A stretch of 64,000 nucleotides of DNA from Streptomyces sp. NBC_00083. Lineage in GTDB: Bacteria > Actinomycetota > Actinomycetes > Streptomycetales > Streptomycetaceae. Shown here in pieces: positions 36,179-46,041 of the stretch. Made by a program: the position numbers and the translations under genes. Each line of letters starts with the position of its first letter. Within the stretch, counting starts at the first letter, position 1. Location of the stretch: positions 1,426,001 to 1,490,000 of the forward strand of contig NZ_JAPELY010000002.1 in assembly GCF_026343295.1 (NCBI RefSeq), read 5' to 3'. The notes under the pieces are model-generated. The model was not told the DNA's origin. It ran no database searches and worked only from the letters and a program-made list of their open reading frames with translations.

Positions 36179-37063
36179 ATGAGCACCCTTGCGCACACCA
36201 TGATGACCGCCCGCACCGCCGAAGCCGGCCTCTCCGCCCCGGCCGAGCTCGACCGCTACCCCTACGGCGAGGCGCGCCCGTCCGACCGGCTCGGAGCCCC
36301 TTCCTGGGACAGCGGCGACGGCGAGCTCGGCCGGGTGGGCCGCAGGACCGCGGGCAGCCGGGGCCGCGGCCTGCACGGTCAACTCGTCCAGCAGCTCGGC
36401 CAGATGATCGTCTCCGGCGACCTCGGCGCGGACCGCCCCCTGGTCCCCGAGGAGATCGGCCAGCGCTTCGAGGTCTCCCGCACGGTCGTCCGCGAGTCCC
36501 TGCGCGTGCTGGAGGCCAAGGGCCTGGTCAGCGCCCGGCCCAACGTCGGCACCCGGGTCCGCCCGGTCAGCGACTGGAACCTGCTCGACCCCGACATCAT
36601 CGAGTGGCGCGCCTTCGGCCCGCAGCGGGACGACCAGCGCCGCGAGCTCGCCGAGCTGCGCTGGACCATCGAGCCGCTCGCCGCCCGCCTCGCCGCGGGC
36701 CACGGCCGCGAGGACATGCAGCAGCGCATCGGCGACATGGTGGAGATCATGGGCCACGCCCTCGCTCAGGGTGACGCGCTCACCTTCTCGCGGGCCGACG
36801 CCGAGTTCCACTCCCTCCTCATCCAGCTCGCCGGGAACCGGATGCTGGAGCACCTCTCCGGCATCGTCTCGGCCGCCCTCCAGGTCTCCGGCGCCCCCAT
36901 CACGGGCTGTGACCGCCCCTCGGACGCCTCCCTCGCGCACCACGGCCGGATCGTGGACGCCCTCGCCAACGGCGACCCCATCGCCGCCGAGACGGCCGTC
37001 CGTCAACTGCTCACCGTCCACCCCGAGGTCGAGCGGGTCGTCCCCGCCCCGCGCGAGCACTGA
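36179..37063 (+). CDS. GntR/FadR-family transcriptional regulator
   Basis: 294 residues from ATG 36179 (AAGGGTGC upstream); a longer frame from 36125 has no site. A 60-residue flexible N-terminus precedes the winged helix (LVPEEIGQRFEVSRTVVRESLRVLEAKGLVSARPNVGTRV) and the all-helical FCD domain with its metal ligands (Asp and His in RADAEFHSLLIQLAGN, His in LAHHGRIVDAL). WNLLDPDIIEWR is typical of the sugar-acid (gluconate/galactonate) subgroup, so an aldonate-type ligand is likely. No catabolic genes are adjacent; it lies just upstream of hrdB. Confidence 0.9.
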   Translation: MSTLAHTMMTARTAEAGLSAPAELDRYPYGEARPSDRLGAPSWDSGDGELGRVGRRTAGSRGRGLHGQLVQQLGQMIVSGDLGADRPLVPEEIGQRFEVSRTVVRESLRVLEAKGLVSARPNVGTRVRPVSDWNLLDPDIIEWRAFGPQRDDQRRELAELRWTIEPLAARLAAGHGREDMQQRIGDMVEIMGHALAQGDALTFSRADAEFHSLLIQLAGNRMLEHLSGIVSAALQVSGAPITGCDRPSDASLAHHGRIVDALANGDPIAAETAVRQLLTVHPEVERVVPAPREH

Positions 37064-37385
37064 CCGCAGCCCCGCCCCGAGCCCCGGGCCGCCGGATCCC
37101 CCAGAGGGGTCCGGCGGGCTCGAATACGGGGTATCTGTCCCTTGTGGGCCCTTGGTCGCCTTTGAGGTGTGACTCGGGCCACGAAGATTGCGCGTAACAC
37201 TCCTCGGAACCATGCGATGACTTAAGAGGTAACAGCCGAGGAGGGAATACAGCGGCCAGGCATGGCGCTGTGCAGCTCCGAGGTTCAGCCCGCGCCCCCG
37301 GCACATCCCCAGCCGGTGGTCGTCGGCTCCGGCCCGATCCTGGGCGGGGCCGGAAGCCGTTTTCCATCGTTTCGAGAGGTTGTTC
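37064..37385 (+). promoter_or_regulatory. hrdB upstream region with possible ECF-type promoter
   Basis: Contains no gene. GGAAC (37206-37210), 18 bases, then GTAAC (37229) resembles the SigR pattern GGAAT-N18-GTT, which would give a leader of roughly 150 bases. A second GGAAT at 37244 lacks a matching downstream half. GAGAGG at 37374-37379 is the ribosome site of hrdB. I recall that hrdB in S. coelicolor has a SigR-dependent promoter; whether this is the same one is inference. Confidence 0.4.
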
Positions 37386-38939
37386 GTGTCGGCCAGCACA
37401 TCCCGTACGCTCCCGCCGGAGATCGCCGAGTCCGAGTCTGTGATGGCGCTCATCGAGCGGGGAAAGGCTGATGGACAGATCGCCGGCGATGACGTGCGTC
37501 GGGCCTTCGAAGCCGACCAGATTCCGCCGACCCAGTGGAAGAATGTTCTGCGCAGCCTCAACCAGATCCTCGAGGAAGAGGGTGTGACGCTGATGGTCAG
37601 TGCCGCGGAATCACCGAAGCGCACACGCAAGAGCGTCGCAGCGAAGAGCCCGGCGAAGCGCACCGCCACCAAGACGGTCGCGGCCAAGACGACCGTGACC
37701 ACCACCAGGACCGTCGCCGCCTCCGCGACGCCGTCCGAGAGCGTGGACGTGTCGGCCGACGAGGCCGAGGACGCCCCCAAGAAGGCTGTCGCCAAGAAGG
37801 CGGCCGTCAAGAAGACCGCCGCCAAGAAGACGGTGGCCAAGAAGACCGCGGCGAAGAAGACCGCCGCCAAGAAGGGCGACGACGACGAGGCCGTCGAGGG
37901 CGACGAGCTCATCGAGGACGCCGCGCCCGGCAAGGGCGACGACGAGGAGCCCGAGGGCGAGAGCAAGGGCTTCGTCCTGTCCGACGAGGACGAGGACGAC
38001 GCGCCCGCCCAGCAGGTCGCCGTCGCGGGAGCCACCGCCGACCCGGTCAAGGACTACCTCAAGCAGATCGGCAAGGTCCCGCTGCTCAACGCCGAGCAGG
38101 AGGTCGAGCTCGCCAAGCGCATCGAGGCGGGCCTGTTCGCCGAGGACAAGCTGGCCAACGCCGACAAGCTGGCGCCGAAGCTCAAGCGCGAGCTGGAGAT
38201 CATCGCCGAGGACGGCCGCCGCGCCAAGAACCACCTCCTGGAGGCCAACCTCCGTCTGGTGGTCTCCCTGGCCAAGCGGTACACCGGCCGCGGCATGCTC
38301 TTCCTGGACCTGATCCAGGAGGGCAACCTCGGTCTGATCCGCGCGGTCGAGAAGTTCGACTACACCAAGGGCTACAAGTTCTCCACGTACGCCACCTGGT
38401 GGATCCGTCAGGCGATCACCCGCGCCATGGCCGACCAGGCCCGCACCATCCGTATTCCGGTGCACATGGTCGAGGTCATCAACAAGCTCGCGCGCGTCCA
38501 GCGCCAGATGCTCCAGGACCTGGGCCGCGAGCCCACCCCGGAGGAGCTGGCCAAGGAGCTCGACATGACCCCCGAGAAGGTCATCGAGGTCCAGAAGTAC
38601 GGGCGTGAGCCGATCTCGCTGCACACCCCCCTGGGTGAGGACGGCGACAGCGAGTTCGGTGACCTCATCGAGGACTCCGAGGCGGTCGTCCCGGCCGACG
38701 CGGTCAGCTTCACGCTCCTCCAGGAGCAGCTGCACTCGGTCCTCGACACCCTCTCCGAGCGTGAGGCGGGCGTGGTCTCCATGCGCTTCGGCCTCACCGA
38801 CGGCCAGCCCAAGACCCTGGACGAGATCGGCAAGGTCTACGGCGTGACCCGCGAGCGGATCCGCCAGATCGAGTCGAAGACCATGTCGAAGCTGCGCCAC
38901 CCGTCGCGTTCGCAGGTCCTGCGCGACTACCTCGACTAG
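37386..38939 (+). CDS. hrdB: Principal RNA polymerase sigma factor HrdB
   Basis: Essential primary sigma factor, 517 residues from GTG 37386 (MSASTSRTLPPEIAES, as I recall for Streptomyces HrdB). Region 1.1 is followed by a long Lys/Ala-rich and then acidic segment (about 75-220) with repeated KKTAAKK units. The conserved core begins at DPVKDYLKQIGKVPLLNAEQEVELAKRIE (region 1.2), then region 2 (GNLGLIRAVEKFDYTKGYKFSTYATWWIRQAITRAM), region 3 and region 4 with the helix-turn-helix (TLDEIGKVYGVTRERIRQIESKTMSKLRHPSRSQVLRDYLD). A terminator hairpin follows directly. Confidence is essentially complete. Confidence 0.98.
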   Translation: MSASTSRTLPPEIAESESVMALIERGKADGQIAGDDVRRAFEADQIPPTQWKNVLRSLNQILEEEGVTLMVSAAESPKRTRKSVAAKSPAKRTATKTVAAKTTVTTTRTVAASATPSESVDVSADEAEDAPKKAVAKKAAVKKTAAKKTVAKKTAAKKTAAKKGDDDEAVEGDELIEDAAPGKGDDEEPEGESKGFVLSDEDEDDAPAQQVAVAGATADPVKDYLKQIGKVPLLNAEQEVELAKRIEAGLFAEDKLANADKLAPKLKRELEIIAEDGRRAKNHLLEANLRLVVSLAKRYTGRGMLFLDLIQEGNLGLIRAVEKFDYTKGYKFSTYATWWIRQAITRAMADQARTIRIPVHMVEVINKLARVQRQMLQDLGREPTPEELAKELDMTPEKVIEVQKYGREPISLHTPLGEDGDSEFGDLIEDSEAVVPADAVSFTLLQEQLHSVLDTLSEREAGVVSMRFGLTDGQPKTLDEIGKVYGVTRERIRQIESKTMSKLRHPSRSQVLRDYLD

Positions 38940-38956
38940 ACCTCGGTCGTACGTCG

Positions 38957-38995
38957 GCGAGGGCCCGGTCTCCCCAGCGGAGGCCGGGCCCTCGC
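38957..38995 (+). terminator. hrdB terminator hairpin
   Basis: Perfect 12-bp outer stem (38957-38968 with 38984-38995) with further partial pairing inside, 17 bases after the hrdB stop. Confidence 0.85.
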
Positions 38996-39071
38996 GCGTA
39001 CCCGAGGGTGCGCGGCGCCGCTCCCTGAATGACGCTGGGTGTGCCCGCGTCACCGAGAGTCAGGAGAGCGT

Positions 39072-39887
39072 ATGCGCCGCTCCATCAGCCGCGCCGTCAC
39101 GGGGGTGGCCGCCCTTGCGGCCACCGCCCTGGGCGCGCCGTCGCCCGCCACCGCCGACGAGGTCGTCATCGGCGGCCAGCAGGTCCGGATCTCGGACAGC
39201 CCCTGGGCGGTGGCGCTGTCCAGCCGTGACCGGTTCGGGGGTACGCGCGCGGGCCAGTTCTGCGGGGGAGCGGTGGTCTCGCCGACCACGGTCCTCACCG
39301 CCGCCCACTGTCTGCGCAGCGACGTGCTGGGCATGGACGTGTCCCAGGTGCGCGACCTCAAGGTGATCGCGGGCCGCACCGAGCTGCGGAGCTCCGCCGG
39401 CCAGGAGATCGCGGTGAAGGCCACCTGGGTGAACCCCGGATACGATCCGGCGACCAACGCCGGCGACATGGCGATGCTCACCCTGTCCCAGCCCCTGCCG
39501 GCCTCGTACGTGATCCCGACGGCCGCCGCGAACGACCCGGGCTACCAGGCGGGCGCCTCCGCCACCGTCTACGGCTGGGGCGACACCACGGGCGCCGGGA
39601 GCTACCCGACCGCCCTGCGGGCGGCTCACGTCTCGGTCCTGAGCGACGCCTCCTGTGAGGCTCCCTACCCGCCGAACTCGGACGGCACGTACCAGCGGGC
39701 CACCATGGTGTGCGCGGGCGATCCCAGGGGCGGTCACGACGCCTGTCAGGGCGACAGCGGGGGACCGCTGGTGGCCGGGGGCAAGCTCATCGGCCTGGTC
39801 TCCTGGGGGAACGGCTGCGGGCAGCGCGGTTTCCCGGGCGTCTACACCCGGGTCGCGGCCGTGCAGTGGCCCGGAGCCGCTGCCTGA
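39072..39887 (+). CDS. Secreted trypsin-like serine protease
   Basis: 271 residues from ATG 39072 (AGGAGAG upstream). A typical Sec signal peptide runs to about residue 30 (ATA before DEVVIGG). The catalytic triad is complete: His in TAAHC, Asp in NAGDMAML, Ser in GDSGGP. Asp six residues before that Ser (HDACQGDSGGP) gives trypsin-like preference for Lys and Arg. The mature N-terminus reads VVIGG instead of IVGG and is close to the signal cleavage site, so there may be little or no propeptide. Paired cysteines in CGGAVV/AAHC and near the active site support disulfides. Unrelated in detail to the two lipoprotein peptidases at the left end. Confidence 0.95.
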   Translation: MRRSISRAVTGVAALAATALGAPSPATADEVVIGGQQVRISDSPWAVALSSRDRFGGTRAGQFCGGAVVSPTTVLTAAHCLRSDVLGMDVSQVRDLKVIAGRTELRSSAGQEIAVKATWVNPGYDPATNAGDMAMLTLSQPLPASYVIPTAAANDPGYQAGASATVYGWGDTTGAGSYPTALRAAHVSVLSDASCEAPYPPNSDGTYQRATMVCAGDPRGGHDACQGDSGGPLVAGGKLIGLVSWGNGCGQRGFPGVYTRVAAVQWPGAAA

Positions 39888-39900
39888 CGCGGACATGAGA

Positions 39901-39938
39901 ACGGGCGGCCCTCCCCCTGCACGGGGAGTGCCGCCCGT
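39901..39938. terminator. Bidirectional hairpin terminator
   Basis: ACGGGCGGC (39901-39909) pairs with 39930-39938, and CTCCCC with GGGGAG inside it. It lies between the convergent trypsin and DUF7455 genes. Confidence 0.82.
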
Positions 39939-39979
39939 CGCCGGTTCTGGACCGGCCTTGGCTCGTCGTGTGCGAAGAC

Positions 39980-40210
39980 TCAGCGGTCCTCGTCGCCTGT
40001 GGACTCGGGCACCGCCGTGAGGCGGTCCGTCTCGTCCTGTATGTCAGCGGCGATCTTCTTCAGTTCCGGCTCGAACTTACGTCCGTGATGAGCGCAGAAG
40101 AGCAGCTCGCCGCCGCTGGTGAGGACTACGCGAAGGTAGGCCTGTGCGCCGCAGCGGTCGCAACGGTCGGCGGCCGTCAGGGGGCTCGCGGGGGTCAGAA
40201 CAGTAGTCAC
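39980..40210 (-). CDS. DUF7455 small zinc-finger-like protein
   Basis: Small conserved actinobacterial protein of 76 residues. Start GTG 40210 has AGAAGAGG upstream. The core CDRCGAQAYLRVVL...GELLFCAHHGRKFEPEL has a CxxC and a CxHH arrangement fit to bind one zinc ion. The C-terminus is acidic (ESTGDEDR). No function is known to me. It is divergent from parE, with 432 bases between the two starts. Confidence 0.85.
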   Translation of the reverse strand: MTTVLTPASPLTAADRCDRCGAQAYLRVVLTSGGELLFCAHHGRKFEPELKKIAADIQDETDRLTAVPESTGDEDR

Positions 40211-40642
40211 GTCGCCTCTTCTCTAGCTCGACGAGCTGTCGTACCAGGGTCAACATCCAACCAGGCCGAAAACGTTCCCGCTCGTGGCTTTTCCTCGAAA
40301 GTTCTTGGTCAAGGTGGCTGTCTGCTGCCGGTTGGCGGCGAATGAGCCGTATTGCGGAGCTTTACGGGTTTCGCGTTGCTTGTCTTGTTTGGCCCTCCGG
40401 CGGGGTTGCCGGTTGTTCATGAGGACGTGCCCGGAGCCTAAATGGTTCATGCCTGATTGGGAACGTGACATCCGCATCACCCCCATGAGGGATCGAACAT
40501 GTTTGCGATGCTGGACTAGCATGACGTTTCGCGAGGGTGGCGTTACAACGGCTCTACCAGGCCTCGGTACCCTCTGACCGGCGACCGACGCCGACCCCTT
40601 ACCCACCGGGGCGCAATTGAAATTCAGCGAGGAGCGAACTGC
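40211..40642. other. 432-base divergent promoter region upstream of parE
   Basis: Less GC-rich than its surroundings, which fits a regulatory region. A 97-codon plus-strand frame (40284-40577) has atypical codon use and no ribosome site and is not called. TCGAACATGTTTGCGA at about 40492-40507 is a weak SOS-box-like sequence (left half perfect, right half poor). TAGCAT at about 40517 could be a -10. GAGGAG before the parE GTG is its ribosome site. Confidence 0.5.
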
Positions 40643-42763
<2,121 letters not shown>

Positions 42764-42796
42764 GCGGGGCCGGGACCCCGGCCGCACCCGCCTGAA

Positions 42797-42833
42797 CGAA
42801 CGCCGGTCCGCGCTGCTCGCGGGCCGGCGTTCG
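42797..42833 (+). terminator. parE terminator hairpin
   Basis: CGAACGCCGG (42797-42806) pairs with 42824-42833, with CCGCG/CGCGG extending the stem inside and a 5-base loop. Confidence 0.83.
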
Positions 42834-42962
42834 GCCGTCTCCACCCCAGGGTGGAGAGGGAACTTCCACCCGTGGTCCACCCCTGCGCCGATGCCCCTGA
42901 CCAGCCCGTTTCCGTAGCTTCGTAGACGTACAGACCGTCCCGTCCGTCCTTCGGAGGCTCCG

Positions 42963-43496
42963 ATGTCGCTCGTCAACGTGCTGGTCGCCCTCGCCGTGGT
43001 GGCGCTGATCCTGGCCCGCCAGTTCAAGCCCCAGCAGATCGGCGGCGGACGGCGCTGGTGGCTGATCCCCGCGGCCCTGATGTTCTTCGCGGTGAAGGAC
43101 GGCGGTCTGGTCGACCCGCACCACCAGGCGGCGTCGGCCACCCTGCTCGGCGCGGAGGTCCTCATCGGGGTGCTCATGGGCGTCGGCTGGGCCTGGACGT
43201 CGAAGACGTGGACCGAGGCGGACGGCACGACGTGGACCCGCGGCACCAGGGCCACCGCCGGGATCTGGGTCCTCGGCATCGTCCTGCGGGTGGGGCTCGC
43301 GGGCCTCGGCGCCCTCGCCGGGATCCACCTGGGCACGGGCGCGATCCTGCTCGCCCTCGCCGCCTCCCTGCTCGTGCGCGGCGCCATCATGATGTGGCGG
43401 ATCCAGTCGGCTGCACCGTCGTACGGTGTCGCTGCCGCCGGCACGGTCCGCGCCGGCGCCGGCCCGGCCCGGCAGATGTGGAAGGACCGCGTGTGA
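42963..43496 (+). CDS. DUF1453-type membrane protein
   Basis: Predicted inner-membrane protein of 177 residues with about four or five hydrophobic helices (VNVLVALAVVALILA; WWLIPAALMFFAV; LLGAEVLIGVLMGVGWAW; GIWVLGIVLRVGLAGLGALAG; ILLALAASLLVRGAIMM). Start ATG 42963 has GGAGG upstream. It belongs to the DUF1453/CcdC-like group with no known function. Its stop overlaps the kinase start (GTGTGA), so the two are translationally coupled. It is probably a sensory or accessory partner of that kinase. Confidence 0.8.
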   Translation: MSLVNVLVALAVVALILARQFKPQQIGGGRRWWLIPAALMFFAVKDGGLVDPHHQAASATLLGAEVLIGVLMGVGWAWTSKTWTEADGTTWTRGTRATAGIWVLGIVLRVGLAGLGALAGIHLGTGAILLALAASLLVRGAIMMWRIQSAAPSYGVAAAGTVRAGAGPARQMWKDRV

Positions 43497-44683
43497 CCCT
43501 GGAGACCTGGCTCGACTGGCCCTCGCGGGAAGCCCTTTCCCGCGTCGGCCTGACCCGTGTCAGACGCAACCTCGCGTGGGGCGTCCGAGCCGTCGTGCTC
43601 GGCGCTCTGCTCTGGTCGACCTTCTCCAGCCGGCAGGGGCCGGGTCACTGGGCATGGGTGGCGGGGCTCGCTCTCGTGGCGGTCTGCGCCCTGCTGGGCC
43701 GGGAGTTCTTCCGCTTCACCCTCGCGCACCGGCTCGCGCCTTCGCTGGCCTCGCTCCTCCTGGTGATGGCGGCCGCGGCCGGGGCGAGGGCGGGAGGCTG
43801 GCCGGTGCTGGCGCTGGTCCTGTGGTGCGGCTGCGCGGTGACGGCCCTGGAACGGCTTCCGCTGGCCGCCGCCGTGCCGTGCACGACCCTGGCCCTGGCC
43901 GCCTACATGGTGGTCGACAACGACAACTGGCTGACCACCGCGGTGACCGCGGCCGGGCTCGGGCTCGCCGGATATGTGCTGCGGCTCGACGCCGAGGCGC
44001 GCGGCAACGCCCAGCGGCTGCTGAACCAGGAGCGGGCCGCGCGGGCCGCCGAGGCGGAGTCCGCCGCGCTGGACGAGCGGGCCAGGATCGCCCGCGAGAT
44101 CCACGACGTGCTCGCGCACAGCCTCTCGGCGCAGCTCGTGCACCTGGAGGCGGCGCGGCTGCTGATCGAGCGGGAGCCGCCCGGGGAGTTCAGGGAGAAG
44201 ATCCTGGAGCGGGTGGTGGCCGCCCGGGGCATGGCGCGGGAAGGCCTCGCGGAGACCCGTCAGGCGTTGTCCGCGCTGCGCGGTGAGATGACCCCGGTCG
44301 AGGACTTCCTGCACACCCTGATCGAGGGGGCCGGAGGCGGGACCGGGCTCGGTGCGGGCAGCGCGGTCCAGGTGACGGGCGAGCGCCGGGCGCTGCCGGC
44401 GGAGGCGTCGGGGGCCGTGCGCCGCGTGGTCCAGGAGGCGCTGACCAACGTACGCAAACACGCGCCGGGCGCCGCCGTCGCCGTCCGGCTCGCCTACCTG
44501 CCGGATGAAGTGGCCCTGGAAGTACGGGACTCGGGGGGCCGGAAGCGGTCGGGGGAGCTCGCTGTCAGTGGCTCCGGTTACGGTCTGTTGGGGATGAGGG
44601 AGCGCGCCGAACTGCTCGGCGGCACCCTGGAGGCCGGGCCGAATGAGGAGGGCTTCGTGGTGAGACTGAGGGTGCCCGCATGA
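43493..44683 (+). CDS. NarL-type sensor histidine kinase
   Basis: 396 residues. The GTG at 43493 overlaps the previous stop. Five or six membrane helices in the first 160 residues form the sensor, with no sizeable external domain. The HisKA_3 phospho-acceptor is in ERARIAREIHDVLAHSLSAQ, and the HATPase in VQEALTNVRKHAPGA and GYGLLGMRERAELLGGTLEAG. Its last bases overlap the start of the response regulator (ATGA). The three-gene layout resembles cell-envelope stress systems, but the signal is unknown. Confidence 0.92.
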   Translation: MTLETWLDWPSREALSRVGLTRVRRNLAWGVRAVVLGALLWSTFSSRQGPGHWAWVAGLALVAVCALLGREFFRFTLAHRLAPSLASLLLVMAAAAGARAGGWPVLALVLWCGCAVTALERLPLAAAVPCTTLALAAYMVVDNDNWLTTAVTAAGLGLAGYVLRLDAEARGNAQRLLNQERAARAAEAESAALDERARIAREIHDVLAHSLSAQLVHLEAARLLIEREPPGEFREKILERVVAARGMAREGLAETRQALSALRGEMTPVEDFLHTLIEGAGGGTGLGAGSAVQVTGERRALPAEASGAVRRVVQEALTNVRKHAPGAAVAVRLAYLPDEVALEVRDSGGRKRSGELAVSGSGYGLLGMRERAELLGGTLEAGPNEEGFVVRLRVPA

Positions 44684-45375
44684 GCGGGACCGGCGCCGGG
44701 GCACGGGGGGTGATCAGGGTGGTCGTGGCCGACGACCAGTCCGTGGTGCGCGAGGGCATCGTGATGCTGCTCGGGCTGCTGCCGGGCATCGAGGTCGTGG
44801 GCTCGGCGCGTGACGGCGAGGAGGCGGTCGCCCTCACGGCCCGACTGGCCCCGGACATCGTCCTGATGGACCTGCGCATGCCGCGCTGCGACGGGGTGGA
44901 GGCCACCCGCCGCATCCGGGCCGAGCACCCCGGCACCGAGGTGGTGATCCTCACGACGTACGCGGACGACGACTCGCTCTTCCCCGCCCTGAAGGCCGGG
45001 GCCCGGGGGTACCTCACCAAGGACGCCGGGGGCGAGGAGATCGTCAGAGCGATAGAGGCCGTGCTGTCCGGGCAGGCCGGGCTCGCCCCGTCCATCCAGC
45101 GCCGCCTCCTGGAGCGGGTGACGGCACCTGCGCCGGCCGCCGCCCCCGACGAGCTGCCCGACGGGCTGACCACACGCGAGGGGGAGGTGCTCCGGCTCGT
45201 CGCCGAGGGGATGTCCAACCCGGAGATCTCCCGGGCCCTGCACATCTCGACGGCCACCGTGAAGACCCACATCAACAACATCTTCGGTAAGTCGGGGGTG
45301 CGTGACCGGGCGCAGGCGGTGCGGTACGCCTATCGGAACGGGCTGGCGGATCCTCCCGGAAGTTCGCTTCCGTAA
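44680..45375 (+). CDS. NarL/LuxR-family response regulator
   Basis: 231 residues, ATG 44680 overlapping the kinase stop by four bases. Receiver domain with the acidic pair in VVADDQ, the phospho-acceptor Asp in VLMDLRMP, Thr in ILTTYADD and Lys in YLTKDAGG. The LuxR-type DNA-binding domain is LTTREGEVLRLVAEGMSNPEISRALHISTATVKTHINNIFGKSGV. It is the output of the preceding kinase; targets are not evident, though the DUF485-symporter pair lies just downstream. Confidence 0.94.
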   Translation: MSGTGAGARGVIRVVVADDQSVVREGIVMLLGLLPGIEVVGSARDGEEAVALTARLAPDIVLMDLRMPRCDGVEATRRIRAEHPGTEVVILTTYADDDSLFPALKAGARGYLTKDAGGEEIVRAIEAVLSGQAGLAPSIQRRLLERVTAPAPAAAPDELPDGLTTREGEVLRLVAEGMSNPEISRALHISTATVKTHINNIFGKSGVRDRAQAVRYAYRNGLADPPGSSLP

Positions 45376-45492
45376 TTCCCGCTCCATCACCTAATGGGGT
45401 GAAACGCCGCCGTGGGAGGGCCTCCGGCCCGCTCGCTCCACCCATCCTTGGGCTCGTGGCCGAACGCGGCCGTGGGCAAGGAGAGTTGTTCG

Positions 45493-46041
45493 GTGGAGAA
45501 GCAGGAAGGGCGTGATCCCGCGGCGGCGCGGATCGACGACCCTTGGTATGACGCGCTCGCCTCAGGGTGGGGCGAGCTGGACGGCGGGGCGGTGGCCGCG
45601 ACCGTGCCCGCCCAGCAGCGGGCCGGCGAGGACGAAGGTCTCAGCCCGTCCGAGATCTATCTGGAAGTGCACCGCAGTGCCGCCTTCCAGGAAGTGCGCC
45701 GCCGCTACCGCCGGTTCGTCGTGCCGGCCGCTCTCGCCTTCTTCGCCTGGTACCTGGCCTATGTGATCACCGCGGTCGGCGCCCCGGGCTTCATGGCCCG
45801 CCCGGTGGCCGGCGCGGTGAACGTGGCGATGATCGCCGGGCTCGCCCAGTTCCTCACCACCTTCCTGCTGACCTGGGCCTACGCGCGCCACGCCCGGCTG
45901 CGCCGGGACCGGGCCGCCCTGGAGCTGCGCTGGGTCGTCTTCGAGCAGAACCAGCAGCATCAGCGCGGCCGGCGGACCGGGCAGGCCGGCACGGTCCGGC
46001 GGGACGGCGCCCAGGGAACGACACAGGAGACCACCAAGTGA
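45493..46041 (+). CDS. DUF485 membrane protein
   Basis: 182 residues from GTG 45493 (AAGGAGAG upstream). A hydrophilic N-terminus of about 75 residues leads into the DUF485 domain: EVRRRYRRFVVPAALAFFAWYLAYVI, then a second helix in AGAVNVAMIAGLAQFLTTFLLTWAYARHA. Such proteins are regularly encoded next to acetate-type sodium symporters and are thought to assist them. The stop overlaps the symporter start (GTGA), so the two are translationally coupled. Confidence 0.9.
   Translation: MEKQEGRDPAAARIDDPWYDALASGWGELDGGAVAATVPAQQRAGEDEGLSPSEIYLEVHRSAAFQEVRRRYRRFVVPAALAFFAWYLAYVITAVGAPGFMARPVAGAVNVAMIAGLAQFLTTFLLTWAYARHARLRRDRAALELRWVVFEQNQQHQRGRRTGQAGTVRRDGAQGTTQETTK

Noticed and set aside
40492..40507. 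SOS box before parE
   Set aside because: TCGAAC is perfect but the right half reads TTTGCGA rather than GTTCGA; too weak to call.
40284..40577. 97-codon frame upstream of parE
   Set aside because: No ribosome site, many Cys and Trp codons, poor third-position GC and no known family; more likely the untranslated promoter region.
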